From NCBI GenBank assembly GCA_037102815.1, contig BTPP01000001.1:2567001-2631000 (forward strand): a DNA stretch of 64,000 nt. Reading direction: 5' to 3'. Each line of letters starts with the position of its first letter. The stretch's first letter is position 1. The position numbers and the translations under genes were made by a program. Shown piece by piece: positions 47,544 to 59,507 of this stretch. Origin of the DNA: Neurospora intermedia. Taxonomy: Eukaryota > Ascomycota > Sordariomycetes > Sordariales > Sordariaceae. Below the pieces are notes generated by a model. It was not told where the DNA came from. It worked only from the letters and a program-made list of their open reading frames with translations, and made no database searches.

Positions 47544-48348
47544 TTATCCAACAACAATCATCCACCCCGCCAGACTCAACCAATTGCCCGACAACTGCTG
47601 CGGATTACTCCCTAGGCACGGCCTCGCGCACGTCAGTCCAGACAACGCCTCATTCTTGATACTGAGGCACAGCATCTTGATCCTCCCTCTCTTCAATGGT
47701 TCAATATCGACATCTGAGAACCTGAGGTTATCCCTTGGCGCCGCGGCGCTGCAATGGAAGTCCGCAGTCACGTTATATCGGGTTATTCCTGTTATGTTCT
47801 CCCAGCAGACGCCGGCGATGGGTATGCGGGAGGAGTCGCGGTTTGGGTGGGAATTTGTTCGAGTGTTGTTGTCGATGAGCAGTTAGGACACATGCCTTAA
47901 CTTTCAGAGACTGGAAAAGGAAGGGAAGGGAGGGGAAGGGCAAAGAAAGGAATGATTAAGGCGCACGGACAAGTCCAAGAGGTAACGTTTATGGGCTGGT
48001 AGACGTTGTCAAAACGAATGGTACAAAAAGTGACATCCCGCACATATCCACAGCCAGTTGAATCTTCATCCAAGCGGCGTTGCTGCTATCGGGGAGCTCG
48101 ACATTCTCGAAGACGACGGAGGTTTTCGACATACTCATCCAGGTTGTCCGGCGTTGCTTCCTATGCTGCCGATGCACATCCCTCCAGACCTGTAGCAAGT
48201 GACGTTGCTGACGCAGATACTGGAGCTGTTACCCTTGACTGAAATACAATCCTGTTGCCGGTGCAAGCAAGCATAAGCCAGCCTTCCAGAACTCACTGTC
48301 ATGCCCCTCTCTTGAGACTCAGGGGCAAGTAAACATCCCAAGCCACCG

Positions 48349-48382
<34 letters not shown>

Positions 48383-49145
48383 TCGCATCCCCTCCTACTA
48401 TCCGTCCGACTCTTAGTCCTTACCTTCCCCCGTAAATATTACGTGTTAACCCCATCTGTATTCACCGCCTTTCCACTTCGTGCTACTAGTAGTGTTTATA
48501 TCTAAATTCTTCAGCGTCACCTTCTTCGAAAGAGCAACAAACGTATGCCAAAACTGGCTCTGCCTCCGCGTGATCCTATCCACCAGCACATTCTCGGCTG
48601 TCCAGATCATCAAACTAGTTAATGTCCCCTTGCTGATTCGTATCTTTGAGTTTTGGTCGAATTCGCTTTGGCCTTGGTCATCAAAGAGCGCACTACCACT
48701 TCCCGCTGGGTCTGGAGACGTGTCTAGGGGGTATATATGGGGTGGAGGAGAAGAATCAGCCGAGTATGGTCATGTCTTTACCGCCTAGAGAGAGGTCCAG
48801 TAGATTAAGTTGTCGGCTGATCAGAAAAAGATGCCGCGGATGTAGATGGTTACGTTTGAGAAGTCGATGGTGTTCATTAATCGGCGGATGTGGTGAGTCC
48901 TGGGTTGGAAAGGGATAAGGGAATTGCGGGAGCAGGGGCAGGAGAGCCGGAGGCGGGATTGATCCCCATACTAGGGATGGGTCATCGATATCTCGCTTTG
49001 ATGGAGGTGTGACGTTGATGTTCTTCTTTACGGTAGCAACTTCGGCGGTTGTGAAGATGCAGGTTGAGCCTTCTTTGACTACGGCGGCCGGTGCGGCGAT
49101 GATGAGGAGTGTGAGAGATAGGTAGGTGGAGGCTAGAAGACGCAT
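47544..49145 (-). pseudogene. Decayed GH28 (exopolygalacturonase-like) gene
   Basis: Pieces of one glycoside hydrolase family 28 protein follow each other in the right order on the minus strand but in changing frames. A possible signal peptide, MRLLASTYLSLTLLIIAA, starts at 49145. Then come FSNVTIYIRG (about 48880, followed by a stop), SKGTLTSLMIWTAENVLVDR (about 48620), NTDGVN (about 48450, the NTDG motif), DCISVKGNSSS with VTCYRSGGMCIGSIGSNAG (about 48150-48250), VVFENVELPDSSNAAW, GYVRDVTF and RFDNVYQPINVT (about 47990-48110), and finally VCWENITGITRYNV to a stop at 47544. The catalytic GDD reads QQD. There are several stops and frame changes, and a run of 31 A at 48349-48379. Intact relatives are secreted pectin-degrading enzymes. 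The decay is not C-to-T biased, so it looks like neutral loss and not RIP. Confidence 0.85.
48349..48379 (+). repeat. Homopolymer of 31 A inside the GH28 relic
   Basis: The run lies between the NTDG and DCIS blocks of the decayed pectinase gene, in a part that does not align with the family. Seen from the gene's strand it is T31. It could sit in a former intron, which has plausible GTAAGG and CAACAG ends near 48424 and 48270. Confidence 0.9.
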
Positions 49146-49524
49146 CACGCTGCTTGTGGTCACGAGTAGCAGGGACCGGAGGTCAGATCCAAGGCCACAC
49201 ATGTACTACTGAGCTTTGGACCCTCATGGGCGCTTTCGCTTTTCAAATATGCTCCTCGCTTTGATGTCCTCGACTACTTTGTCTAACCTATCCTTTTTGA
49301 CGCCATGCTGGACAGATTCCAAGTTACCATGGTATCATAAAAGTAGTATCATCCGGCAAATCTCACTGTTACTTTTACCTTCCCGCTCATGTCCATCCAT
49401 CACTGCCATGTTATGGACCTCTTAAACGCTCCCTGTTTGCCACATATTCAACCCTTCCAGTACAAAAACAGCTTTGTTTATCCTTCTCCCTATACCCCTA
49501 GTCTCGCCGCAGCATATCCTTTTC
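49146..49524. other. Intergenic region, nothing recognised
   Basis: It lies between the start of the GH28 relic and the 3' end of the gene for the 1,011-residue protein, both on the minus strand. No feature is recognised. Confidence 0.45.
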
Positions 49525-52500
49525 TTACCACCCACCTCTAGAAACCGGTGTCAATAAACTTCCCAGTCTTTCAATATACTTGCCGTCAAGATAACCAAAG
49601 TCATTGAGCCGGCATGCCTCGCGGAACTCTTCCCGCATGCGTTCGCTAGATAGCTGACAGGAGGCTATTGATTTGGATACAAGTCTCTCGGGGAGGAAGT
49701 TCCAAGGGATATCACTCCTGCGATCGCCGGCGTCAAGCATGGGCTTGACCACTTCTCTGTAGCATTCCTCACACACTGTGAATTCGGGGAGAAAATTCAT
49801 GGTATGCCAATAGGCGCCAACAATGGCCTGGTCTTTGGGGCACGGCGGGCTTTCTTGGACTCTAGCGATTCGGCGAAGTCTGTTCGCGAGATCATGAATG
49901 TCGGGAACGGCTTGGCGGCTGAGTGCATAATCTGAGGTCATCTCGAAAAGGTCGAAGTATTCTATGAATCTTTTCCTGCCAGGTGCGTAGTGGAGTTGGC
50001 AATAGGCTCTGAATGGTTCTGGGCTTATTGGATATAGCGTATTGGCCAGGTTCGGCAACACTGCCTCCAGCATCTTCGCACAGCCCACACAGACTTCGAA
50101 AAGGGGCACAAAGTCTCCTTTATACGGATCCCACATCCCGTACCACTTGCGGGCTGTCTCCTGAGGTCCACTGCATGGCGGATGGCGCCCCGAAACCGTA
50201 GCTACGTTTCGTATAAGTTGCAGGTCTGGCAAGCGTTGCTTGAGTGTCATCAGATATGCCATGCGGTACCAGAAAGAAGAGCCAAGGTGACACAAAACAG
50301 GCTGGTCGGGTCGTAAGGAAGTAGCGATGAACTCGAGTCTGAACTGACTATTGGCAAAGAGCTCCGAGTGGCAATGAGGACACACCAAGAAATTCTCGGC
50401 CCCGCGGAGGATCCAAAAGCGGTCGCCTGGATTTCTGCTGTACGGTAAACCAGGAATTTGCCAGGGGCAGTCGGGCAGTGGAGGTGTTAGCCCCTGTTGG
50501 ACCTCCTCTGAATATTTCCGGAAGGAGAGGATTGGTCTGGCGCCTGGAGCTCTACGGCCCGCAGGCTCGAATGGATTCTGATCCCAGAAAGATGCTGATG
50601 GTCTGGTGCTGACGAGATCTTGTCGTGTAAGAGATGGAGATGCCAAGGGTGAAGAGACTTTCGCAAGCGCATTGCTCCCATTTGAAGAATGATGACCCGG
50701 CACAGACAAAACTGGAGAGCTGTTGGAATAGGGATTTGTACCCATCGTCCGCGAACGAGTCCGCCGCCTGGTCCTCGGACTGCTCTCACCGTTGGGAGGG
50801 GAAGACGTCAAAGAGTAGGTACCGGCCCTACCCCTTCTGTAATCCCCCTCAGCCGAGAATGTAGCGCTTCTCGAGCTTCCTGGATCACTCGCCTCCGAGA
50901 AATGATCCTGCTGCCTCAGTGCAAGAGCGGAAGGATGAGGTACCACATCTTGAGACTCTGAACCAATATCCACTGCGCCCAAACGATGTTTCAGGGCCAT
51001 CAGTGAAGCATCTTCTTCGACCGCAGGGCTGAACGGCTGGGGCTGTTCATGGTGGTCTAACTGTTGATAACGAGGATCATCATCGATTGGATATTCTCTG
51101 CGATCACGAGGGGCAGCCATGGAGTTGCGACGCCTTCTGTTAGTAGCAGACTGACTTGGCATCCTCTTCCGTTCCGCAACTGAAGGATACGGTGGCGGGG
51201 TCTCTTTGCGGCTTGTCCTCGGCGGTGAAGACTTTCTGGTCAAATCGTGGTCGGGAATGACAACTTCCTGTACCATGAATGACATGGCGTCATCTGCGTC
51301 ATTATATCGGTACATCGATAGCGGAGCTATTCCAGGTCCTTCCAGCTCAAGGGATCTGGAGTCGATTCGAGGCACGTCAGGTGTTGAGGCCATGCGCTCG
51401 TGACGCGGTCGGCCTGGTGTTTGTGGAGGAGATAAATGGTATGCCTGCCTGCTGTTTGACGGGGTAATTCGAGCACCATGCTTGGATTTTGAGCGACGAT
51501 GGGAAACTCCGTCGCCTGCTTGGTTCGAGTCATAATACGCGCGCTCCCTACCACCCGCCGTTTGAGTGACGACGCTAGCTGAAAATTCGCTTGCTCCTGG
51601 GTCAACTTTGTCAGGAGAATCAGCAGTGATTTCAAAGTCTTGATCGTGAAGTGGTCGATGTCGGGGTTTTCGACTGTTCGATCGCTTGATAGGGGACTCC
51701 TTAGCATCCTGGTCGGTAGGCGGCTCTCTGTACCTCCGGCTACTTGATCGCTTGATAGAAGTATCCGCAGAGTCTTGGTTGTCAGGAGGAATCTCTGGGC
51801 GCCGACGGCTGCTTGCCCGCTTCAGAGATGCTTTCTTGGTATCCTCTTCATGAACACATGCTTCTGGGCGCCTGCGGCTGCCTGATCGTCTTATACGAGC
51901 CGCTTTCCCATCATCCTGATGGACAGGAGTCTTCTCTGGGCTTTGTCGGTCACTCGATGGTTCATTGGGAGCGTCTTTGGTGTCTAGTTCTTGGACGTGG
52001 GTATCCAACCGTGGCAGATCCTGATGGCTCTTTCGCTTTGCGAGTTCCGGCTCTTTTTTTCCCACTTGCTTGTCTCCATCTTTTATCTCATCTGAAGGAA
52101 CGAGAACAAACTTCTTGCAATCATTGGTCTCCCCTATTTGGGCTGTGTCAGTAGAGGTAACGGGTGGTGTTGTCTCAACAATGCTAGGTGCTGGTTCGCT
52201 CTCTTTTCCAGCCCCTGGGCCCGTGACGACCACGAAGCGGCGCTCTGGATTATTTTCCAAAACCGGCTCCATAAGGATTAACTGATCAATTTCTCCTCGA
52301 TTGGGAGGCTCATCCTCATAAGAACAAATGACCGACGGACTTCCATATTCTTTGGCTAGAGAATCCGCCTCGTCTTCAACAGTAGGCGGAGGCAATTGCT
52401 GGATGTGTCGTCGTTCCACGGGTTTGTCAACATGAATATCCAACTCGGAGAGCAGATCAGTACGACGGGGAGTTCGAGAATAGCTGCAGGTCCAATCAGA

Positions 52501-52621
52501 TCAGCATATGGCCAGTCGATACTTGGGCTCCTGGACAGACTCACGGGTTCTGACTCTTTGAGCGCGAGGTCCTCCATGATCCCGTCTGAAGGAGCGCGCT
52601 GATAGCGTCCATCCCAACCAT
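49525..52621 (-). CDS. Conserved fungal protein, disordered with Cys-rich C-terminus
   Basis: Minus-strand exons 52621-52545 and 52483-49525 give 1,011 residues, starting MVGMDAISALLQTGSW; the intron (GTGAGT...CTGCAG) joins into NPYSRTPRRTDLLSELDIHV. I do not recognise a named family. Roughly residues 1-650 are disordered and rich in Ser, Arg, Pro and Glu, with four tandem units of the type KRSxSRRxxE near residues 240-325. The last 320 residues look folded and contain paired cysteines: CPHCH, VCVGCAKM and CEECY, plus scattered Cys and His, which suggest one or two zinc sites. WYGMWDPYKGDFVPLFEVC and WHTMNFLPEFTVCEEC look like conserved blocks. Similar proteins are annotated in other fungi under vague names such as Ser/Arg-related protein. 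Confidence 0.8.
51650..51905 (-). repeat. Four basic tandem repeats in the 1,011-residue protein
   Basis: Units of about 25-28 residues repeat: IRRSGSRRRPEACVHEED, LKRASSRRRPEIPPDNQD, IKRSSSRRYREPPTDQD and IKRSNSRKPRHRPLHDQD. Each has an R-x-x-S or K-R-x-S site typical of basophilic kinases. Confidence 0.8.
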
Positions 52622-54608
52622 GCTTGGGCGTTGTCAAGAGTGCACTTCGGTCAACAGTCTAAGAATATATCTCGTATCATCGTACGCCTACGTGGCGTTT
52701 GGAAGAGGTGCTGATGAAATATCGCAGCACACGAGCGGCCTCGAGGGCTCCCAGAAGCAGATAAGACGGTTGAACGCCTGGGAGAGCTTCTGTGCCGAGA
52801 TCAGTTAATGTTGGGCGAACGAGACGCACGCGAACCGTAGCACAGCTTCTTTTCTAATTCGAGGAGACACTCGTCGCTTGGAGTACACATATACTGAGGT
52901 ACAGCACTGGCGTCGGGCAACAGTGAGCAGCAGTGAGGACCAGTGATCAAAAGTAGACGGAGGGGTGGTGGGGGCGGTTTGGAATCTTGACGAGTCGATT
53001 CAGCTGCTCTGTTTCTCCCTAGTAGTTCTTCACGATCTTCCGCGGTTAATCTCGGGCTGCAGCATGAAATCAGGTACGGGAAAAATGGCCAATGACGGAT
53101 GCTGGAATGTGGATGTGAGGTAAAAATCGAAGGATGTTGGCGTCAGGTATTCAGTTGGGCTGAGCGGCGCAATATTGGGACGGGCCAAATCCGAATATCT
53201 AGCTCCCTTGGGAGAATGAAAAGGGAGAAGAAAGCTCAGTAGATTGGCAAGAAGGAAGTGTGTCTCTTTTTCCTACCACGGTCGGGGACGACACAGGGAT
53301 CGGTGTATAAGCCTTTGCGACCGTCACGAGGTGTTGAGCGAAAGGTTGTTGGGCTGGGCATGACATGCTTGAGGAACCTGAATTCCCAAGGAAGTAATCA
53401 CCACCGGAGTGAGGGGTATTTGCTGCAAGTATCTCACTAACGCACGTAAGCTCAAGGGGAAGGCACCCAAACCGGTTGTTGACGCCCGGGGTCCATAGAG
53501 ATGGCGGGAGGCCTGGCGCTACGATTGCCTGATGAGAAATTGGGCATTGTTGCGAATTCTGATTCTCAAAGAGAAAAGGGGTCTGGGCTTTTTCAGAATC
53601 ATGTTTGTTTCCTCTTTCTTCCCGATCGTTGCTCCGTTTCTGTTCTTCTGGCCTTTCCATCGCGGTGTTTTGTTTGAAATGAGAAAGCAAACAAAACTCA
53701 ATTATCGTGTTGTTAGAGAGTTACCGCGACGTCGACTGTGACACAACCGCATTGGGGCAGCCAGATCTCCCTTGGAGTCAGGGCCCGATTGTCTCAACTC
53801 CACGGGATGCGACATCAGCGGGACCTAGTTAGTTCCGTTGGACTTCAATAATAGCCCGACTTTAGCCTTTCAGCTTTTCAGGCTGTGGAACATCTCTATC
53901 GGCCAACTATGTCGCCCGCTGTTGTTGAGAACGCCTTTGACTTATCGGATGAACCCTTGAAAACATGCCAGTATATCGGATGAACACCGTCCAGCAAACT
54001 CAACGTGAACCTCAGAGTAAATTGCCAAACAAGGTTGAGGAACAAGCTCTTGTGTCGTTGCAGGGCTGGGGGCACTTGTTTTTATTGTTATGCCCTCGGA
54101 ATCCCGTTCCAAAAGAAAAGAGGACCGCCATACCACGAAGCCCAGATATTGACATCTATCTATCTGAGATTACAAGCTGATGTTCACTTTCGGCGCTTCA
54201 TTCCCGTCTCTGATTCGTATAGATTCATGCGTTTCCATATACCGCATTACAAAGTCGCTGAATTGACATTGAGTTACCCCCAGATACCTCTATTCGAGAA
54301 CATGCTTCATATGCTGAAGAAGAGTTAAAGTGCTTCTGGAAAACCGCTGAGGACGAACTGTGTCATAGGCTACTTAGTAGGTGCATATAATGGGGCTGTT
54401 GTTCGGTTAAATGAATTCGGGGACCTTGCGGACTGCCCTTGCTCCCTGATACCGTCTCCCCCGCACCACGTCAGGTACGTACCTCCACCACAGGCGTGCC
54501 GCTTCCGCAGCTTCACTTTTGGGGAAACTCTTCTTCCTTTCGTTGCGACGAGGCACCGCCAGCAACCGCACATCAAGAGACCGCCGCCCCGGCGAACCGA
54601 CTGTGCCC
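52622..54608. promoter_or_regulatory. Divergent intergenic region, nothing coding recognised
   Basis: About 2 kb between the starts of two genes pointing apart; promoters of both should lie here. Frames such as 53199-53690 (minus, 163 codons) have no recognisable content. The 15-mer CAGGTACGTACCTCC at 54472-54486 repeats the one at 11591-11605. Confidence 0.4.
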
Positions 54609-56614
54609 ATGGACGTCCTCCGAACGGCCTCAGCTCGCCGTACTTTCAAATGGCAAGCTGCCGGCATCCTGGCGAGGACTAGCTGGGTCTGCCGGTCATG
54701 CCGCGGCCAGTTTGTCGCGCCCAAAGCTGCACGACGAACCCTCGCGACGTCGACGACCACCACCACCACCACCCCCACGACGCCAGACAATAAGCCCTTC
54801 TATGTCACAACGCCAATCTTCTACGTCAATGCCTGTACGTGAAGGAAGAACCACAATTGTTCGAGCTCGGGAGCATGCGGCATGCTAAACACCCCTCGCA
54901 GCGCCACATGTCGGCCACATGTACTCGATGGTTCTGGGAGATGTGTTGAAGCGATGGCAGACACTCAAGGGCAACCAGGCCATCCTGTGTACGGGAACCG
55001 ACGAGCACGGAACAAAAGTGCAGCGCGCTGCCATCGCCAACGATATGGACCCGAAGCAGTTTTGCGACTTGAACTCGGCAAAGTTCCAGGAACTGGCTGC
55101 CGCATGCCGCATCGACTACGACCGATTCATGCGTACTACCGATCAAGACCACGTCGAAGCCGTCAAACACTTTTGGCTCCTACTGAAAGAGAAGGGGCTG
55201 ATCTACGAGGCCAAGCACGAAGGCTGGTACTGCGTCAGCGACGAATGCTTCTACCCCGAATCCCAGCTGGAGAAGAGGCAAGACCCCTTCACGGGCGAGG
55301 TCTATGTGGCATCCATCGAGTCTGGAAACAAGGTGGAATGGATCGAGGAAAAGAACTACCACTTCCGCATGACCGCTTTGAAGGACCAGTTGCTCGAATT
55401 TTACAAGAACAACCCCGACTGGATTGTCCCTCAGACTCGCATGAACCAAGTCGTGGACTGGGTTACAAACAACTTGGAGGATCTCTCCATCTCGAGGCCC
55501 GTGTCTCGGCTGAGCTGGGGTATCCGTGTCCCTGACGACGAAAGCCAGACCATATACGTTTGGGTTGACGCCCTGATCAACTATATCACCATGGCTGGCT
55601 ACCCCTACTGGCCTCCAGGACGGGAGCACCTGGGCGGCTGGCCGGTGGACGTTCACGTCATTGGCAAGGATATTCTTCGCTTCCACTGCATCTACTGGCC
55701 TGCTCTGCTTCTGGCTTTGGATCTCCCTCTGCCCAAGAGGATCTTGAGCCACGCGCATTGGACCATGGAAAAGAAGAAGATGTCCAAATCGATCGGCAAC
55801 GTCGTGAACCCCTTTTACGCCATGGAGCGCTTTGGTATCGATACCATGCGTTTCTACATGATCCATAACGGCGGAATTGCCAATGACGCAGACTATAGCA
55901 ACGACTGGCTCACTGTCGAGTATAAGAAGCACCTGCAAAACGGCGTAGGAAACCTCAGCGCACGTGTGACAAAACCCAAGCAGTGGAGTTTGCGTAGAGC
56001 GGTCCAGTCATATCAAGATGGAGCCATGCTGCTCCAGCCGACGGGGGAACAGATTAACGATTCTTGCGTTGAACACATTACCCGGCTTGACAAGCTTGCC
56101 TCAACTGTCGATAATGAAATGCTGCAGCTCAACCCGAGCCATGCCCTGCAGAAGATCATGGGCCTTATTGGTGAGGTAGGTTGACGGTACCAGTTCTTTG
56201 CTCCAGACACTGTGAATCAGTTACTGATCATCATCTCAGACCAATGCCTTCATCTCCAACGCGGAACCCTGGGTCATAGTCAAGAAGCAGGACTCTGAGG
56301 CCTTGGTCGACCGGATTATACTCACGGCAGGCGAGAGTCTCAGGATTGCTGGTATCCTCCTCCAGCCATTCATGCCTGACAAGGCCGCCCAGCTTCTGGA
56401 TCTCCTGGGAGTTGAAAACCACAACAGGACATTCCATCATGCCAGGCCACTCGTTGATGCAACATATGGCACTGCTTTCAGGACATTTGGCAAAGAAGGC
56501 ATTTTCCCTCCTCCTATTTTGGACGATATTAAGGGCATGGGGCCCGACGCTGGTGGTAAGAAGCATAGCTCCGGCAACAAGCCCAGCTCGGGAAACAAGA
56601 AACCCGCAGCATGA
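54609..56614 (+). CDS. MSM1: Mitochondrial methionyl-tRNA synthetase
   Basis: This class I synthetase charges mitochondrial tRNA-Met. Exons are 54609-54834, 54902-56175 and 56240-56614, giving 624 residues. The N-terminus (about 60 residues, rich in Arg, Ala and Thr, with a run of Thr from an ACC repeat) is a likely mitochondrial presequence. The catalytic core starts KPFYVTTPIFYVNASPHVGH, with the HIGH-type motif PHVGH near 77-81 split by the first intron. The KMSKS loop is exact at 368-372 (KMSKSIGN). TGTDEHGTKV, EGWYCVSDECFY and DVHVIGKDILRFH are further family blocks. The tail after residue 600 is Gly/Ser/Lys-rich. The cytosolic enzyme would be longer and encoded elsewhere. Confidence 0.95.
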
Positions 56615-57107
56615 AAAAGTCTTGGGAGCAAGATTTGGTTTGCCAGTCTCAGAACGTGTGGCCTGTTGAGTGTTCTTTTCCGTTACGCCTGATTCAATTT
56701 GGCCTCATCGGCGAACTCTCTCAAGTGCTCATGGGCTGTATTATAGCCTTCCTGTTTGTAGCTCGAGATACCCTGCTAGAACTCAGATGTACGAGTATGT
56801 GATCATCAGTTGACTTTGATCTATGTTCATATTATGTTATATCAAGTTGTCAAAGAGGTCGTCAGAAACCCTTCCGGGGGCCAAGCCACAAGAGAAGCCC
56901 ATGTTACCTACCACTATAACCCACTATAACGGGGCTTAACGGGCATTACGAAATTTACAGTTCAAAGGGTGGGTATTTTACCTGAATCATGTTACTTTCA
57001 AAACACATCGCGCGACTCGTTGAAGGAACGCCTTCAACTCAGATACATACCTCACTCCTAAATCTGCTTGTCCTCCACAAAGCCGCTCACGAAGCACCCC
57101 ATATACA
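56615..57107. other. Intergenic region between MetRS and NAT9-like genes
   Basis: No gene is recognised. A direct repeat CCACTATAAC occurs twice in a row near 56910-56930. Confidence 0.5.
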
Positions 57108-58018
57108 ATGAAGCTCAACGAGTCTTCTGGTAAGAAGAAATTCCTTGCCTCCCGCAATTTCACCCTAGCCCCCGCCTTTCACTCGCCTCGCCCTATTCTG
57201 CAACTTGGTAACGCTAGACAGGTTGATGCTAACCTGGAACCAAACAGCTGTTTCCACTACACGAGCTCTTCTTGTCCCATATGAGAGCAGACATGTACCC
57301 ACGTATCATCAGTGGATGGAGGATCCGGTGAGACATACATTTGATGGCGATATGTCATCGTCAACATGTTGGAGAACATATACTAACGACAGACTAGGCA
57401 ATCCAAGAAGCAACAGCCTCGGAACCTTTAACTCTGGAGGAAGAATACGAGAACCAGCAATCATGGCGCTCCTCCCACGACAAACTGACCTTCATCATCT
57501 GCCAACCCGTCACTGATAATTCAGCGCCAACCGTACATGCTGGCCAGGTGGATTCTCCAGAAAAGATGATTGGCGATGTCAACCTATTCCTCTATCCCAA
57601 CGACGACGAGGAGGAGCAAGCCGACGATCGGTTCCAATGCATTGGTGAAGTCGATATCATGATTGCTTCCCACGACCACCGTGGCAAGGGCCTGGGAAGG
57701 ACGGTGGTGTCAGGCTTCTTGCAATACATCTCCCGCAACCTGGAGGAAATCCTGCATGAGTACTACACCGGCGAGAGAGAGCAAGGCGGTACTGCCACTA
57801 ACAGTCCGATGCTCAAACCCCGACTCAGGATGCTCATGGCCAAGATCAACAAGGACAACAGCAGGAGCATTGCCCTTTTTAAAAGCCTCGGGTTCGAGCA
57901 GGAGGGCGATGTCAACTACTTTGGAGAGCTCAAGCTGGTTCTTCGTGATCTTGGCGCGTATGCAGCGGCGAACGTCCCTGAAGGTTATGCGGAGTTGGTT
58001 TATGAAAGGAAAGACTGA
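57108..58018 (+). CDS. GNAT-family N-acetyltransferase, NAT9-like
   Basis: Exons 57108-57129, 57248-57327 and 57398-58018 give 240 residues, the normal size for the NAT9 group. The start MKLNESSAVSTTRALLVPY, the block HVPTYHQWMEDP and then TASEPLTLEEEYENQQSW with DKLTFI are characteristic. The acetyl-CoA-binding motif R-G-K-G-L-G lies at residues 129-134 (HDHRGKGLGR). NSRSIALFKSLGF closes the GNAT fold. A Gly/Thr-containing insert (EYYTGEREQGGTATNSP) separates the two halves. The animal NAT9 relative has been linked to microtubule stability; the fungal substrate is unknown to me. The gene converges with the serine dehydratase gene 200 bp away. Confidence 0.93.
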
Positions 58019-58170
58019 GTGTATGATCGAGAGGACTTTCTGATTCCACTCGCTGATGAGTAGTCAAGGTTGCCATTCAGACCGCAAAGGGACCTATACG
58101 AGGAAAAGCACCGATCGACCTAACCAAAGAGAGACCCATTAACGCCCCATATTGTGCCTTTTGCTTTTCT

Positions 58171-58194
58171 TCCATCCATCCATCCATCCATCCA
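58171..58194 (+). repeat. TCCA tetranucleotide microsatellite
   Basis: Six perfect TCCA units lie between the stop codons of two convergent genes, probably in an untranslated region. Confidence 0.9.
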
Positions 58195-58218
58195 TAAACC
58201 GTTTGGTTACCCTCAACA

Positions 58219-59507
58219 TCAAGCCCAGGCAATCTCCGGCCCATACTTCTCCCTATACGCCTTCAACACGTCCACACTAACATGACTTCCACCACAAACC
58301 ACCATAACAACGTTAACATTCCGCCACTCCTCGTCACTCAACCCCTTCCCAAGATACCTCCTCAAATCCCCATTATACGCCGTTGCCAACGTCGCGCCAC
58401 AGCTTACCTCCACCAACATCCGGTGCTCATCCGCAAACCTGACACTCGCCATGGCCGCCTCCGCATCCGTCACTGTCGCGCTGACCAAGTTCTCCCCGCC
58501 AACCATCTGGCTCCACTCCCACGTCTTCTTGGAGACTTGCACCGCACCCAAGCTCGACGCGATGCTCGTGATCTGCTTCATCTTGACCAGCTCGCCCGCC
58601 TTGACTGACTGGTTGAAACTATCGGCGCCGACTGTTTCAATCGCAAGAACCCTCGGCTCCTTTCCACCTCCCACTTCTTTTCCCAGCCCCCCTTCTTTTC
58701 CTGCTGTTCCGGGGTTTCGAGTGGGACCCCAAACGCCCTCCATGATGCCATTCAACAACCCGCCACCGCCAACGTTACACACCACGGCATCGACATAGGC
58801 CCGGTGCACGACGCGCATTTGCTCAGCGACTTCGTCCATCAAGGTGGCTGCTCCGGACCAGATGTCTTCGTGGTCGAAGGGGGGAACGTAGACTTGCTTC
58901 GTCTTCTTTGTCTCCTCTCCACCACCACTACTCTCCTGCTGCTGCAAGTCCTCAAGAGCCGAAGCGGGCATGACTACTTCGCGAAGGTGGGTATCAGCCT
59001 CAAACCACGAACTACCGTGGATCACCACCGTAGCACCTAGTCCGCGAAGTCGACGCAAAACGGGCTCCTGAGCAGAGGTGGGCACGACGATGGTTGCTGG
59101 ACAAGCCAATGTGTGGGCGGTGGTGGCGCAGGCGAGACCGGCGTTGCCGGCGGAGGAGCAGAAGAAGTGGATTTTTCTCTGGGTGGTGGTGGGAGGTTCC
59201 TGGAAGGAGGTGGGAGAAGAAGAGGACGGGGAGGAAGGGGGAGAAGGGAGGGTGGAGCGGAGCATCATGTTGCCTATGCCGCTGTTTGAGGTGTTAGTTA
59301 GTCTCTTGAGAGTGTGTGGCAGGTTGATTGGAAGAGGGACGAAAAGGGGACGTACCGAGACTTGAAAGAACCCGAAGGCTGGACATTTTCGAGTTTGAGA
59401 TAGATGTTACACCCAGCGGCGTTGGATAGTTGGGCGGAATAGATGAGGGGGGTTTCAACCCAGGGCTTGGGAGGTTCCGAGGACGCGGGAAATGATACGG
59501 AGCCCAT
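58219..59507 (-). CDS. L-serine dehydratase (PLP-dependent, catabolic)
   Basis: This fold-type II PLP enzyme deaminates L-serine (and often L-threonine) to pyruvate or 2-oxobutyrate and ammonia, like yeast Cha1. Minus-strand exons 59507-59356 and 59281-58219 give 404 residues. The Schiff-base lysine is K49 in the SGSFKSRG motif, right at the exon junction. The substrate loop SAGNAG is at 94-99, and the phosphate-binding tetraglycine loop at 222-225 (VGGGGLLNG). VPPFDHEDIWSG and CGGSHVSVD are further family blocks. Low-complexity inserts occur near residues 62-80 (Ser/Pro-rich) and 260-275 (Gly-rich), compared with animal enzymes of about 330 residues. No targeting sequence is apparent, so it is likely cytosolic. 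Confidence 0.93.

Noticed and set aside
49525-52443. Start of the 1,011-residue protein at TTG 52443, or an upstream frame beginning at TTG 52637
   Set aside because: TTG is not a normal fungal start; the ATG at 52621 spliced at 52545/52483 keeps the frame and gives a better N-terminus.
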